A stretch of 64,000 nucleotides of DNA from Pseudomonas fluorescens (GCF_902497855.1 NZ_CABVHU010000010.1:124001-188000); one strand, 5' to 3'. Positions 44,404 through 53,931 are shown, counted from the first letter of the stretch. Notes: generated by a model not told the origin, from the sequence alone. Numbers and translations: made by a program.

Positions 44404-45900
44404 ATGCAGATATTGGATCAACAACAAACAGCTGCGTCGTTGCAGACGCCGGCTACAGGACGCAAGGGCAGGCGTGGGCCGTTCAATTTGCTGCGCTGGT
44501 TCTCGTTCGGCAGCTTTTTCATCATCGCTGCCGTGGCGCTGGGGTTGGGCTCTGTTTCCACGCGATTCGTGGTGACCGAGAGTGTCGAACGCGATTCCAT
44601 GCTGACCGCGCAATTCATTCAGTCCATGGGTGAGGCCGAAATCCGCCATGCTGCGATCAGCCCGAACCGAACCATGGGCGAAATGCTCGATCCGCGCCAG
44701 GACCATGCTTATCCCGACGTCGAACCGGCGACCCGAGCCGCCGCCCGCGTCGAGTTTCTCGATCATGTGGAGCATCTGCCCGATCTGCTGCTGGCCACGG
44801 TCTATGCCCTGGACCGTACCATCGTCTGGTCGACCAACCCAGAGTTGATCGGCGTGCGAATCGAGGACGATGAAGAGCTGGATGAGTCCTTCGCCATGAA
44901 GGAGTCGGTGTCCACCAGTTACCACGAGGTCGTCGAGGAACGCCCTGAGCAGCGATTGCTGCGCGAGCCCGAATACCTGTTCATCGAGAATTACATCCCG
45001 ATGTTCAATGCCGACAAAAGCCAAGTGATCGCCATGGTGGAAATCTACAAGGAACCGAAGGATCTGGTGGCGCGCATCCAGCGCGGTTTCAAGGCCATCT
45101 GGCTGGTGACCGTGCTGGGCGGCGCAGCGATTTACCTGGCGTTGTTCTGGATAGTGCGGCGTGCGGCCAAGCTGCTCGAGAGCCAGCAGAAACAGCTGAT
45201 CAGCAACGAGACCTTTGTCGCCCTTGGGGAAATGTCCTCGGCGGTGGCTCACAGCCTGCGCAATCCGCTGGCCAACATCCGGTCCAGTGCCGAACTGGCC
45301 CAGGACATCGCCAGCCAGGGCGCGCAGAAGAACATCGGCGACATCATCAACCAGGTCGATCGCATGTCGCGCTGGGTCCGGGAGTTGCTGGTGTCATTGC
45401 GCCCGGTGAATGACGAGGGTGAAGCGGTGGAACTGGTGTTGGCGATCGACGACACCCTGAGTGCCTTCGACGCACTGATCAAACGCTGCGGGGTCGAGGT
45501 GCGTTTCACGCCGCAGAGCTGTCCGCCGGTTGTCAGCCAACGGGTGTTGCTCACGCAGATTCTCAACAGCCTGTTCGCCAATGCCCTGGAAGCGATGCCC
45601 AAGGGCGGCGTGCTCAGTATCGAAATCGAATCGCCGCAGCCCGGGCGGGTGTGCATGACCCTGAGCGATACCGGCAAGGGCATGAACCCGCAGCAGCAAC
45701 AAATGGTGTTCAAGCCGTTTTTCACCACCAAACAAGGGGGGTTGGGCGTAGGCCTGGCCCTGGTCAAACGAATAATGGAGCGTTTCGACGGCTCGGTCGA
45801 ACTGACCAGCCGAGAGCAGGAAGGAACCCGCGTCAGTCTCAACTTTATAGTGGCAACGGGAGGGGAACATGGAGCGCAGCATACTGCTGGTCGAGGATGA
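44404..45900 (+). CDS. mnxS2: Sensor histidine kinase MnxS2
   Basis: A 498-residue paralogue of MnxS1 with the same layout: helix WFSFGSFFIIAAVALGLG, periplasmic sensor, second helix (IWLVTVLGGAAIYLALFWIV), His283 in ALGEMSSAVAHSLRNPLANI, and complete N, G1 and G2 boxes. The sensor domain matches MnxS1 at blocks such as TRFVVTESVERDSMLTAQFIQ and EYLFIENYIPMF but differs in detail, so the two may sense different cues or form heterodimers. It overlaps mnxR by 32 bases. Confidence 0.87.
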   Translation: MQILDQQQTAASLQTPATGRKGRRGPFNLLRWFSFGSFFIIAAVALGLGSVSTRFVVTESVERDSMLTAQFIQSMGEAEIRHAAISPNRTMGEMLDPRQDHAYPDVEPATRAAARVEFLDHVEHLPDLLLATVYALDRTIVWSTNPELIGVRIEDDEELDESFAMKESVSTSYHEVVEERPEQRLLREPEYLFIENYIPMFNADKSQVIAMVEIYKEPKDLVARIQRGFKAIWLVTVLGGAAIYLALFWIVRRAAKLLESQQKQLISNETFVALGEMSSAVAHSLRNPLANIRSSAELAQDIASQGAQKNIGDIINQVDRMSRWVRELLVSLRPVNDEGEAVELVLAIDDTLSAFDALIKRCGVEVRFTPQSCPPVVSQRVLLTQILNSLFANALEAMPKGGVLSIEIESPQPGRVCMTLSDTGKGMNPQQQQMVFKPFFTTKQGGLGVGLALVKRIMERFDGSVELTSREQEGTRVSLNFIVATGGEHGAQHTAGRG

Positions 45901-47299
45901 TGAACTCCTTGCCGAGAATATTCAGACCTACCTGGAGCGCAAAGACTTCGAGGTGACAGTCTGCCACTCGGCCGAGGATGCTTTGGAGCAATTGAGCACA
46001 TTCGTGCCGGAGGTGGTGCTCACCGACAATTCGTTGCCGGGCATGAGCGGTCACGACCTGATCCAGAAGCTGCGCATCAGCGCGCCGGACCTGAAAGTGA
46101 TCATGATGACCGGTTACGGTAACGTCGAAGATGCCGTGACGGCGATGAAAGAGGGCGCGTTCCATTACGTCACCAAGCCGGTGGCCCTGCCGGAGCTCAA
46201 GCTGTTGCTGGACAAGGCCCTGGCCACCGAGCGGATGGAACGCACGCTGTCGTTTTATCAGGAACGCGAAGCGCAGAAGTCCGGGGTGCAGGCCTTGATC
46301 GGCGACTCGGCGCCCATGCAGTACCTGAAGAACACCCTCGGCCAGTTACTCGACGCCGAGCGGCGCATGGCCAACACCGACCTGCCGCCGGTACTCGTCG
46401 AAGGCGAGACCGGCACCGGCAAGGAACTGGTGGCCCGGGCGCTGCACTTCGACGGTCCGCGCAGCAAAGGCCCGTTCATAGAGTTCAACTGCGCGTCGAT
46501 TCCTTCCAACCTGGTGGAGTCGGAGCTGTTCGGTCACGAGAAAGGCGCCTTCACCGACGCCAAGGACCGTCGGGTCGGGCTGGTGGAAGCGGCCGATGGC
46601 GGTACGCTGTTTCTCGATGAAGTCGGGGAAATGGACCTGCTGCTGCAAGCCAAACTGCTCAAGCTGCTGGAAGACCGGACCATTCGCCGGGTCGGTTCGG
46701 TGAAGGAGCGCAAGGTCGATTTGCGGGTGATCAGCGCCACCAACTGCAACCTCGAACAAATGGTGCAGCAGGGCAAGTTCCGCCGCGACCTGTTCTTCCG
46801 CTTGCGCATCATCTCGATCAAGGTGCCGCGCCTGTATGCCCGGGGCGAAGACATCCTGGTACTGGCACGGCATTTCCTGGCGATCCATGGCAAGCGCTAT
46901 GGCAAGCCGCACCTGCATTTCAGCGACCAGGCCGAAGAGTTGCTGCTCAACTACAGCTGGCCGGGCAACGTGCGCGAGTTGCGCAACATGCTCGAGCAAA
47001 CCGTGCTGCTGGCCCAGAACGACACCATTGCCACCCACCAGTTGAACGTGTGCCTGAGCCTGGTGGATGAGCCACTCGCGTACCAGCAGGAACCCCAACA
47101 CAGCGAACCGCGCCCGGCCTACAACGGCACCGAGTCGATGAACCTGCCGGAAGTGGAGCGCGACATGGTGCGCAAGATGCTCGACAAGACCGACTGGAAC
47201 GTCACCAAATCCGCACGGCTGCTGGGCCTGAGCCGCGACATGCTGCGGTACCGGATCGAAAAACTCGGCCTCGCGCGCCCGGACAAACGTCAGTGGTAG
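45869..47299 (+). CDS. mnxR: Sigma54-type response regulator MnxR
   Basis: A 476-residue NtrC-type activator: receiver with Asp53 (EVVLTDNSLPGMSG), AAA+ domain with Walker A GETGTGKE, the sigma54-contact loop GAFTDA (226-231; most members have GAFTGA), Walker B GGTLFLDEVGEM, the R-finger region, and a Fis-type HTH at the end (NVTKSARLLGLSRDMLRYRIEKLGL). It should act on -24/-12 promoters with bound enhancers, as found at 12156, 24086, 41348 and 43158. It is coupled to mnxS2. Confidence 0.93.
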   Translation: MERSILLVEDDELLAENIQTYLERKDFEVTVCHSAEDALEQLSTFVPEVVLTDNSLPGMSGHDLIQKLRISAPDLKVIMMTGYGNVEDAVTAMKEGAFHYVTKPVALPELKLLLDKALATERMERTLSFYQEREAQKSGVQALIGDSAPMQYLKNTLGQLLDAERRMANTDLPPVLVEGETGTGKELVARALHFDGPRSKGPFIEFNCASIPSNLVESELFGHEKGAFTDAKDRRVGLVEAADGGTLFLDEVGEMDLLLQAKLLKLLEDRTIRRVGSVKERKVDLRVISATNCNLEQMVQQGKFRRDLFFRLRIISIKVPRLYARGEDILVLARHFLAIHGKRYGKPHLHFSDQAEELLLNYSWPGNVRELRNMLEQTVLLAQNDTIATHQLNVCLSLVDEPLAYQQEPQHSEPRPAYNGTESMNLPEVERDMVRKMLDKTDWNVTKSARLLGLSRDMLRYRIEKLGLARPDKRQW

Positions 47300-47676
47300 A
47301 CCTCGCTCGCCTGTCCCTGGCCGCTGAGGCAGGCGAGCATACAGGTGGGGTCGAGCACTTCTTCGTTGACGTAGACGCCGCGTTCGGCGTCGTAGGAGCG
47401 GATGAACACCCGCACGGTGGCATCCGCGACGGTTGGCAATCTTGAGTCATAGAACACATGCTGGCTCGCAATCGGGATGAATTCCTTCGGGGCCGTGGGG
47501 ATATACGACCGCGGCGGCACGGTGCTCAGGGAGGGTGGAACGGGATGGGCGAAGGGCTGGTTCTCGCCGTAATAGTTGAACCCGCTGCTGTAATCGGTGG
47601 TGGGGGTCAGGTCGTCCGCCTGGGCGGTGGTGGACAGACAGAGGGCGAACGCTAGCGTCAGATCGGTTTTGTTCAT
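47290..47676 (-). CDS. Small secreted protein of unknown function
   Basis: A 128-residue protein with signal peptide (LTLAFALCLSTTAQA) that I do not recognise. It has a proline-rich segment (PVPPSLSTVPPRSYIPTAPKEF), then HVFYDSRLPTVADATVRVFIRSYDAERGVYVNEEVLDPTC and a Cys pair near the end (PTCMLACLSG). It overlaps the end of mnxR by 10 bases on the opposite strand. A link to the curli/oxidase locus rests on position only. ATG 47676 is chosen over the longer start at 47721. Confidence 0.7.
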   Translation of the reverse strand: MNKTDLTLAFALCLSTTAQADDLTPTTDYSSGFNYYGENQPFAHPVPPSLSTVPPRSYIPTAPKEFIPIASQHVFYDSRLPTVADATVRVFIRSYDAERGVYVNEEVLDPTCMLACLSGQGQASEVYH

Positions 47677-47915
47677 GGTTGCACCTGCGAAATCGGTATT
47701 CGCGCATTTCCCCAAGGTCATTAACTATAGCTTGCATAGGGGCTCGCGTTTGCGATGCCTCGGTTACAAGAAGCCAACAAAACCCGAGTTCTGGAGCGTG
47801 CTGCCACTGACGCCTTCGCCGGCAAGCCGGGTCGCCGCACCACCGCGAAGAACGATAACGCGGTGCCGCTGCCGTCCGCTATCCTAGGCTCACTGACCTC
47901 AACGAGCCTGCCCCC

Positions 47916-48584
47916 ATGCTGTCGGTCCAAGGCGTCTTCAAAAGCTACGCCACTCCCCAGGGTCCATTACCCGTATTACAAGGTGTCGACCTGACCTTGA
48001 AACCCGGCAGCAGCCTGGCGCTGATGGGCGAGTCGGGCAGTGGCAAAAGCACCTTGCTGCATTTGATCGCCGGGCTGGACAAGGTCGATCGCGGCAGCAT
48101 CGTCAGCGGCGGGCATCGCCTGGAACAGATGAGCGAAGGGCAACTGGCGAACTGGCGGCGGACTGAAATCGGCCTGGTGTTCCAGCAGTTCAACCTGATA
48201 GGCAGCTTGCGCGTGGAAGACAACCTGGCGTTCCAGGCGCGGCTGGCGGGGCGGCATGATCCGCGTTGGCAGGCGCACCTGGTGCAGCGTCTGGGGTTGG
48301 CCGATGTGCTGCGACGTTATCCGGAGCAGTTGTCCGGCGGGCAACAGCAGCGGGTGGCGCTGGGCCGGGCGCTGGCGTCGCAACCGAAACTGTTGCTGGC
48401 CGACGAACCCACCGGCAGCCTCGATGAAGCCACCAGCGACGAGGTGTTGAAGTTGTTGCTGGAACTGCTCGACGACAGCCCCACGTCCTTGTTGATGGTC
48501 ACCCACAGCCAACGGGTCGCGGCGCGACTGGCGGAAAAAGTGGTGCTGCAGGGTGGCCGGCTGGCTGACGCGGACGAACGCTGA
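47916..48584 (+). CDS. ABC transporter ATP-binding protein (LolD/MacB/AttE-like)
   Basis: A 222-residue ATPase: Walker A GESGSGKST, Q-loop VFQQFNLIGS, signature LSGGQQQR, Walker B LLLADEPTGSLDE, His of the switch in MVTHSQR. The form (LNLIGSLRVEDNL) is that of the LolD/MacB group. It works with the FtsX-type permease that follows, and the lipoprotein after that is AttH-like, so the unit resembles attEFGH. Confidence 0.92.
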   Translation: MLSVQGVFKSYATPQGPLPVLQGVDLTLKPGSSLALMGESGSGKSTLLHLIAGLDKVDRGSIVSGGHRLEQMSEGQLANWRRTEIGLVFQQFNLIGSLRVEDNLAFQARLAGRHDPRWQAHLVQRLGLADVLRRYPEQLSGGQQQRVALGRALASQPKLLLADEPTGSLDEATSDEVLKLLLELLDDSPTSLLMVTHSQRVAARLAEKVVLQGGRLADADER

Positions 48585-48585
48585 C

Positions 48586-51057
48586 GTGCGGGTCCTTGGC
48601 GAAACCTTGCGGGCGCTGCTCAGCCACTGGCGGCAGCACCCGGTGCAATTTTTCAGCGTATTGACCGGGCTCTGGCTCGCTACCAGTCTGCTGGCCGGCG
48701 TGCAGGCGCTGAACAGCCAGGCGCGGGACAGCTATGCCCGGGCCAGCCAGTTGATCGGCGGTGAACCCCAGGCCAGCCTCGGTACCCCCAGCGGCGCAAC
48801 CTTCTCCCAGCAAGTGTTTGTCGATCTGCGCCGTGCCGGCTGGCCGGTGTCGCCGGTGCTGCAGGGCCGGCTGACCCTCAAGGGCCATGAAGACCAGCGC
48901 TTGCAACTGATGGGCATCGAGCCGGTGTCGCTGCCAGCCGGTTCCGCGGTGGCCGGGCAGGCACTGGCGATCGAGCGGATCGTCGAATTTTTCAGCCCGC
49001 CGGGCAGGACCTGGATTTCGCCGCAGACCTTGCAGGCTTTGGGCTTGCACGAGGGCGAACAGCCTGTGAGCTTGAGCGGCACCGCGTTGCCGCCGCTGCG
49101 TGTTGAAGCCGATATGGCGCCGGGTATGTTGCTGGTGGATATCGGCTTTGCCCAGCAGATCCTCGGCTTGCCGGATCAGCTGTCGCGACTGCTGCTGCCC
49201 AGGGACTTCAGTGCGACGCTGCCCGATCAATTCAAAGGCCAGCTGCAACTCAAGAGCCGCGGCGAAGAGAACAATCTGGCGCGCCTGACCGAGAGCTTTC
49301 ACCTGAACCTCGATGCCCTGGGGTTTCTGTCATTCGTGGTCGGCTTGTTCATCGTCCACGCCGCCATCGGCCTGGCGCTGGAGCAACGCCGGGGACTGCT
49401 GCGAACCCTGCGCGCCTGCGGGGTCAGTGCCCGGATGTTGATTGCGTGTCTGAGTGTCGAACTGGGTGGACTGGCACTGATCGGCGGTCTCGCTGGAGTC
49501 GTCAGCGGCTATCTGCTGGCCAGTGTGCTGTTGCCGGATGTCGCCGCCAGTCTGCGCGGGTTGTATGGCGCCGAAGTGGCGGGGCAGTTGAGCCTCAGCC
49601 CGTGGTGGTGGCTCAGCGGCGTCGGCCTGAGCCTGCTCGGTGCCTTGCTGGCAGGTGCCAGCAGTCTGTGGCGGGCGGCGCGTCTGCCATTGCTGGCCCT
49701 GGCCGACCCGCAGGCCTGGCATCAGGCCCATGCGCGCTGGTTGCGACGCCAGGGTTGGGTGGCCGGGACGGCCGCGGTGATTGCGCTGCTGGCGTTGCTG
49801 CGGGGCGACAGCCTGGCCAGTGGTTTCGTGTTGATGGCCGCGCTGTTGCTCGCCGCCGCGCTGGCGCTGCCGGTGGTGCTCAATAGCGTGCTGAGCCTGG
49901 TGTTGCGGCGCAGTCGCTCGGTGCTCGGCCAATGGTTTGTCGCCGATTGCCGCCAGCAACTGCCGGCCCTGAGCCTGGCGTTGATGGCGCTGCTGTTGGC
50001 CCTGGCGGCCAACATCGGTGCCGGCAGCATGACCGCCGGTTTCCGCCAGACCTTCAGCCACTGGCTCGAACAACGGTTGACCGCCGAGCTCTACCTCAAT
50101 CCACAAAACCCGGCCCAGGCCACAGCGCTGCACACGTGGCTCAAACAACAGCCGCAGCTCACGGCGGTGCTGCCCAACTGGCAGGTGTCTGTCCAGGTGC
50201 AAGGTTGGCCGGCGGATGTCTTTGGCGTGATCGATCACCCGACCTACCGTCAGCACTGGCCGTTGCTGGAAGCCTTGGGCGACAAGCCGTGGGATCGCCT
50301 GGCCAGCGACGATGCGCTGATGCTCAGCGAGCAACTGGCGCGGCGCTTGAAAGTGCACCTTGGCGATCACCTGACGCTACCGACGCCGGGCGGCCCGTGG
50401 TCGCCACAGATCGTCGGGATCTACGCCGACTACGGCAATCCCAAGGGCCACATTCTGGTCAACGCCGACCACCTGCTGCGCGCCTGGCCGCAGTTGACCC
50501 CCAACCGCTTCAATCTGCGCATCGACCCGCCGTCGATCCCGGCATTCCTGACGGCGCTGCAAGCGCGCTTCAGCCTGGATGACAGCCGCATCGTCGATCA
50601 GGCGCGGCTCAAGGGCTGGTCCACGCAAGTGTTCGAGCGCACCTTTGCCGCAACCGCTGCGCTCAACAGCCTGACCCTCTGCGTGGCGGGCGTGGCGTTG
50701 TTCATCAGCCTGTTGACCCAGAGCCAGAGCCGCTTGGGGCAGCTTGCACCGCTATGGGCGCTGGGTGTGACACGTCGGCAATTGATGCTGCTCAACCTTG
50801 GGCAAACCTGGTTGCTGGCGGTGCTGACGCTAATGCTGGCATTGCCTTTGGGCATCGCGCTGGCCTGGTGCCTGAATGCCGTGATCAACGTCCAGGCTTT
50901 CGGCTGGCGCCTGCCGCTGCAGGTGTTCCCGCTGCAGCTGTTGCAGTTGCTGGGATTGGCGCTGTTCGCGACCTTGCTGGCGTCGGCGTGGCCGCTGTAC
51001 TCGCTGTACCGCACGCAACCGGCGGATTTGCTGAGGACCTTTGCCCATGAGGATTAA
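48586..51057 (+). CDS. FtsX-type ABC permease (double domain)
   Basis: About 823 residues. An N-terminal helix and periplasmic domain precede a first FtsX domain (helices near 255-380), a second helix set near 400-470, a second periplasmic domain and a C-terminal FtsX domain (LGQLAPLWALGVTRRQLMLLN). The doubled layout is that of AttF-AttG fused, or of large LolC/E-like permeases. I chose the GTG at 48586, one base after the ATPase stop; GTG 48553 is an alternative. Confidence 0.85.
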   Translation: MRVLGETLRALLSHWRQHPVQFFSVLTGLWLATSLLAGVQALNSQARDSYARASQLIGGEPQASLGTPSGATFSQQVFVDLRRAGWPVSPVLQGRLTLKGHEDQRLQLMGIEPVSLPAGSAVAGQALAIERIVEFFSPPGRTWISPQTLQALGLHEGEQPVSLSGTALPPLRVEADMAPGMLLVDIGFAQQILGLPDQLSRLLLPRDFSATLPDQFKGQLQLKSRGEENNLARLTESFHLNLDALGFLSFVVGLFIVHAAIGLALEQRRGLLRTLRACGVSARMLIACLSVELGGLALIGGLAGVVSGYLLASVLLPDVAASLRGLYGAEVAGQLSLSPWWWLSGVGLSLLGALLAGASSLWRAARLPLLALADPQAWHQAHARWLRRQGWVAGTAAVIALLALLRGDSLASGFVLMAALLLAAALALPVVLNSVLSLVLRRSRSVLGQWFVADCRQQLPALSLALMALLLALAANIGAGSMTAGFRQTFSHWLEQRLTAELYLNPQNPAQATALHTWLKQQPQLTAVLPNWQVSVQVQGWPADVFGVIDHPTYRQHWPLLEALGDKPWDRLASDDALMLSEQLARRLKVHLGDHLTLPTPGGPWSPQIVGIYADYGNPKGHILVNADHLLRAWPQLTPNRFNLRIDPPSIPAFLTALQARFSLDDSRIVDQARLKGWSTQVFERTFAATAALNSLTLCVAGVALFISLLTQSQSRLGQLAPLWALGVTRRQLMLLNLGQTWLLAVLTLMLALPLGIALAWCLNAVINVQAFGWRLPLQVFPLQLLQLLGLALFATLLASAWPLYSLYRTQPADLLRTFAHED

Positions 51058-52117
51058 GGTCGGTGTGTTGTTACTGGCGTTGCTCGGCGGGTGCGATAAT
51101 CCGGCGCCTGTCGAGAAAGGCTTCGCGGGGCTGGGCAATCAGGCTGCCGCGTTCACGCCAGTGGTGCCTGGCAGAGCCTTCAGCTTCCCGGCGGATCACG
51201 GCCCTCACGATGGTTTTCGCATCGAATGGTGGTATGTCACCGCCAACCTCAAGGACGATCAGGGCAACGAGTTCGGCGCGCAATGGACGTTGTTTCGCAG
51301 CGCATTGAGCGCTGCGCCCGAACAAGCTGGCTGGGGTAACCCGATCATCTGGCTGGGGCATGCTGCGGTGACGTCGGCAACGGTGCACCATGCCGCCGAA
51401 CGTTACGCCCGGGGTGGTGTGGGTCAGGCCGGGGTGAACCTGACGCCGTTCAGTGCGTGGATCGACGATTGGCATTTCAACAGCCAGGCCAGCGCGGACA
51501 ATCCTTTGGCCGATCTGCAGCTCAGCGCCCGGGACAAGGCGTTCAACTACCAACTGCGGCTGACCTCTGCGCGTCCGTTGGTGTTGCAGGGCGACCAGGG
51601 TTTCAGCCAGAAATCCGAACAGGGCCAGGCGTCCTACTACTACAGCCAACCGTTTTTCCAGGCCAGTGGCACACTCGAAATCGATGGCAAGACACATCGG
51701 GTCAGCGGCCCCGCCTGGCTCGATCGCGAATGGAGCAGCCAGCCGCTGACTGCGAATCAAACGGGCTGGGACTGGTTTTCCCTGCACCTGGACAGCGGCG
51801 AACAGGTCATGCTGTACCGCATGCGGCATAAGGACGGCGAGCCTTACCTCACCGGTACCTGGATCGACGCCCAAGGGCAGACGCAATCATTGCACGCCAC
51901 CGACATCCTCCTCACACCGCAGGGCACGGCGAACGTCGCCGGCCGTTCCATGCCCGTCCAATGGTCGATCAAAATTCCCGGCAAGCAACTCGACATCACG
52001 ATCAATGCCCTCAACCCCAATGCCTGGATGGATTTGCGCATTCCCTATTGGGAGGGGCCGGTGCAATTGAGTGGTAGCCATGGCGGGCAGGGCTACCTGG
52101 AAATGACTGGGTATTGA
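51047..52117 (+). CDS. AttH/CrtC-type lipocalin-like lipoprotein
   Basis: A 356-residue lipoprotein with lipobox LLALLGGCDN. The body is of the AttH / carotenoid 1,2-hydratase (CrtC) family: FPADHGPHDGFRIEWWYVTANLKDDQGNEFGAQWTLFR, later GPAWLDREWSSQPL and GWDWFSLHLDSGEQVMLYRMR. It probably binds a hydrophobic ligand and works with the ABC transporter before it, whose end it overlaps. Mature protein lies at the membrane facing the periplasm. Confidence 0.88.
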   Translation: MRIKVGVLLLALLGGCDNPAPVEKGFAGLGNQAAAFTPVVPGRAFSFPADHGPHDGFRIEWWYVTANLKDDQGNEFGAQWTLFRSALSAAPEQAGWGNPIIWLGHAAVTSATVHHAAERYARGGVGQAGVNLTPFSAWIDDWHFNSQASADNPLADLQLSARDKAFNYQLRLTSARPLVLQGDQGFSQKSEQGQASYYYSQPFFQASGTLEIDGKTHRVSGPAWLDREWSSQPLTANQTGWDWFSLHLDSGEQVMLYRMRHKDGEPYLTGTWIDAQGQTQSLHATDILLTPQGTANVAGRSMPVQWSIKIPGKQLDITINALNPNAWMDLRIPYWEGPVQLSGSHGGQGYLEMTGY

Positions 52118-52157
52118 GGGACCAGGGAGGTTGCCAGAGCTCGTTGGCCAGCATTTT

Positions 52158-52811
52158 TCAGGGCACTATCCGTACACCAATGACCTCGGCCAGGTCCAGT
52201 AGCCGATTGTAGGCGTCCTCGTCATTGATCACATCCAAGCTGCGTCCATGCTGGACAAGGGCGGTTGGTCCGATTCTGTCGCCGAATAGCACAACCGCTT
52301 CTGCCGTATCGTCCTGCCGCGAAATCCAGCGCAGGCCCTGCGCATCAGGTACGGACGCGTGAATTGCCTCGGCCCATAGGCGCGTTGTCGGGTACAGGTT
52401 CTTTTCGGTGTCGATAAGTTCGTTGCGGGTTATGTTCAGTGACCGCAAGGCTTTGGAGGACAGATCCACCACAGAAAGCTCTTCAATGACCAGGACATTT
52501 GAATACACGAACCCGGCGAGCTTTGCTTTTTGGTAATACTTCGGCGCAGGTTCATAGGTCACATCGCGGAATACGGTCTCCATACCCGCGCAGTCGAATG
52601 TACTGCCACCGTACAGTGTGGGGATGATCTCGCCCAGAGCGTTCCGGATCGGGCTGAATCTCGCATTGCCTTTGTCGGTGCCATTGAAATCCGTCGCCTG
52701 GAATTTATTCATGTGAAAACGATGCAGTACCCGGCCGGCCTCAATGGTGATCAGGCGCACCTGAATATGTTCGTCGGGAGCAGGCGGGCGCTTTGGCAGC
52801 CTTTCAACCAT
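52158..52811 (-). CDS. RES-domain toxin
   Basis: A 217-residue protein of the RES family: GRVLHRFHMNKFQATDFNGTDKGNARFSPI, then IIPTLYGGSTFDCAGMETVFRDV, where the conserved Arg, the LYG-like segment and Glu fit, and LWAEAIHA later. RES toxins deplete NAD+ by phosphorolysis. It overlaps the upstream gene by 8 bases. In the usual RES-Xre pairs the antitoxin precedes the toxin, as here. Confidence 0.85.
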   Translation of the reverse strand: MVERLPKRPPAPDEHIQVRLITIEAGRVLHRFHMNKFQATDFNGTDKGNARFSPIRNALGEIIPTLYGGSTFDCAGMETVFRDVTYEPAPKYYQKAKLAGFVYSNVLVIEELSVVDLSSKALRSLNITRNELIDTEKNLYPTTRLWAEAIHASVPDAQGLRWISRQDDTAEAVVLFGDRIGPTALVQHGRSLDVINDEDAYNRLLDLAEVIGVRIVP

Positions 52812-53463
52812 GGATGACCCCGGCTACTTCGTCCTCAGCCGCTTCCAGCACGCCTTGTGGGTCGCTCTGTAGCAGGTCTTTTGGGCGCTTGCCGCCCAAA
52901 TAACTGTTGGGCGATGCAAACCAGAAGGCCATTCCCCAACCGTCTTTCATGGAGGCCAGAGTCGAAATCACACTCCCAAGCCTGGCGAAAGGTCGGAAGC
53001 CGTGCGCGGGGTCCAACCCGTAGATCGGGAAGTAATCGACCCCTTCATGACGCAGGGCGAAAATCTTGCCACTGAGCTTCCATTTGTTCGGCTGAGAACT
53101 GGGGTTGCTCGACTTGAACTGGGCAAGCTCGGCGATTTCGTGCGCGGTAATCCAGTCATTGCTGTGGAGGATTTCAGTCTTCGCCTGGACCAGCATCTTT
53201 GCTTCGCGCAGAAGGGTGGAAGTGACCGGCTTTTTCGGAACGCACAGAGAGACTATTGTCGAGATAGTTTCCTCCGGGACAGATTGCAACTGCCAACGAA
53301 AAGCTGTGGTTAGCATTTCGAGGGAGATGATGTATGCCTGCACAGCCTCGTGGGTGGCCTTGAGTGTGATGACGACCCTTTCGCTGTCTTCGGATGCAGA
53401 GTCGGCAACCCCGTCAGGTCGGGATGTGTGCCGGATCTCAATCGATTCGACCGTAGTGGTCAT
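52804..53463 (-). CDS. Antitoxin-like partner of the RES toxin
   Basis: A 219-residue protein. The last ~50 residues (MKDGWGMAFWFASPNSYLGGKRPKDLLQSDPQGVLEAAEDEVAGV) match the C-terminal toxin-binding part of Xre/MbcA/ParS-type antitoxins, which ends in the same LGG-x-P-x-DLL motif. The longer N-terminal part (WITAHEIAELAQFKSSNPSSQPNKWKLSGKIFALRHEGVDYFPIYGLD) looks like a DNA-binding or excisionase-like fold rather than a plain Xre HTH. ATG 53463 has GGAGG 5 bases upstream. Confidence 0.78.
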   Translation of the reverse strand: MTTTVESIEIRHTSRPDGVADSASEDSERVVITLKATHEAVQAYIISLEMLTTAFRWQLQSVPEETISTIVSLCVPKKPVTSTLLREAKMLVQAKTEILHSNDWITAHEIAELAQFKSSNPSSQPNKWKLSGKIFALRHEGVDYFPIYGLDPAHGFRPFARLGSVISTLASMKDGWGMAFWFASPNSYLGGKRPKDLLQSDPQGVLEAAEDEVAGVIHG

Positions 53464-53677
53464 GACGACCTCCTGAAAGTTATTGGCGCGATAGGTAAAT
53501 GCACATATCCAATCTAACTCTGTTGGGTTGGTCTTAGCAAGCCCTGGGGTGGCTGAGCGGTGCGTAGCGGCGCCAATCAACCGCTTCAGCGGTCGTCTGT
53601 CCCAAGTAAACCCGATCCCCGGAACTCCGAACGCCGCCCAACCCTCTACCGTACGAACGCCCAAGCTGGAGCCCGTA

Positions 53678-53920
53678 ATGAGCGACGACCTGAAACCGCC
53701 CGACCTTGCGTCGTGGCAGCGCCTGTTCGAAGACAAGGCCTACTGGCAGCAATCCCCCGATGCCCATTATGCCGAGCTGCTGCGAGTGGCCGATGATTTG
53801 CTGGGGCAGGGCGCCATCGACCTCGAACAGTGGCAGGCCTTGAAGACCAGGGCCGATCAATCCCATAAAGACTCACCTGCGGTTAACGTCGCCCAGGAAG
53901 TCGACGATCCCGAAGCCTGA
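53678..53920 (+). CDS. Small cytosolic protein, unknown function
   Basis: An 80-residue acidic protein (DDLKPPDLASWQRLFEDKAYWQQSPDAHYAELLRVADDLL) with a Trp/Glu-rich helical first half. I do not assign a family. Starts at ATG 53678 and ends 11 bases before the next small gene. Confidence 0.6.
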   Translation: MSDDLKPPDLASWQRLFEDKAYWQQSPDAHYAELLRVADDLLGQGAIDLEQWQALKTRADQSHKDSPAVNVAQEVDDPEA

Positions 53921-53931
53921 GGAGAACCATC

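Noticed and set aside
47700..47800. Possible sigma54 promoter for the small secreted protein at 47676
   Set aside because: AGGCATCGCAAACGCG has the right spacing but too many mismatches at the -12 element.
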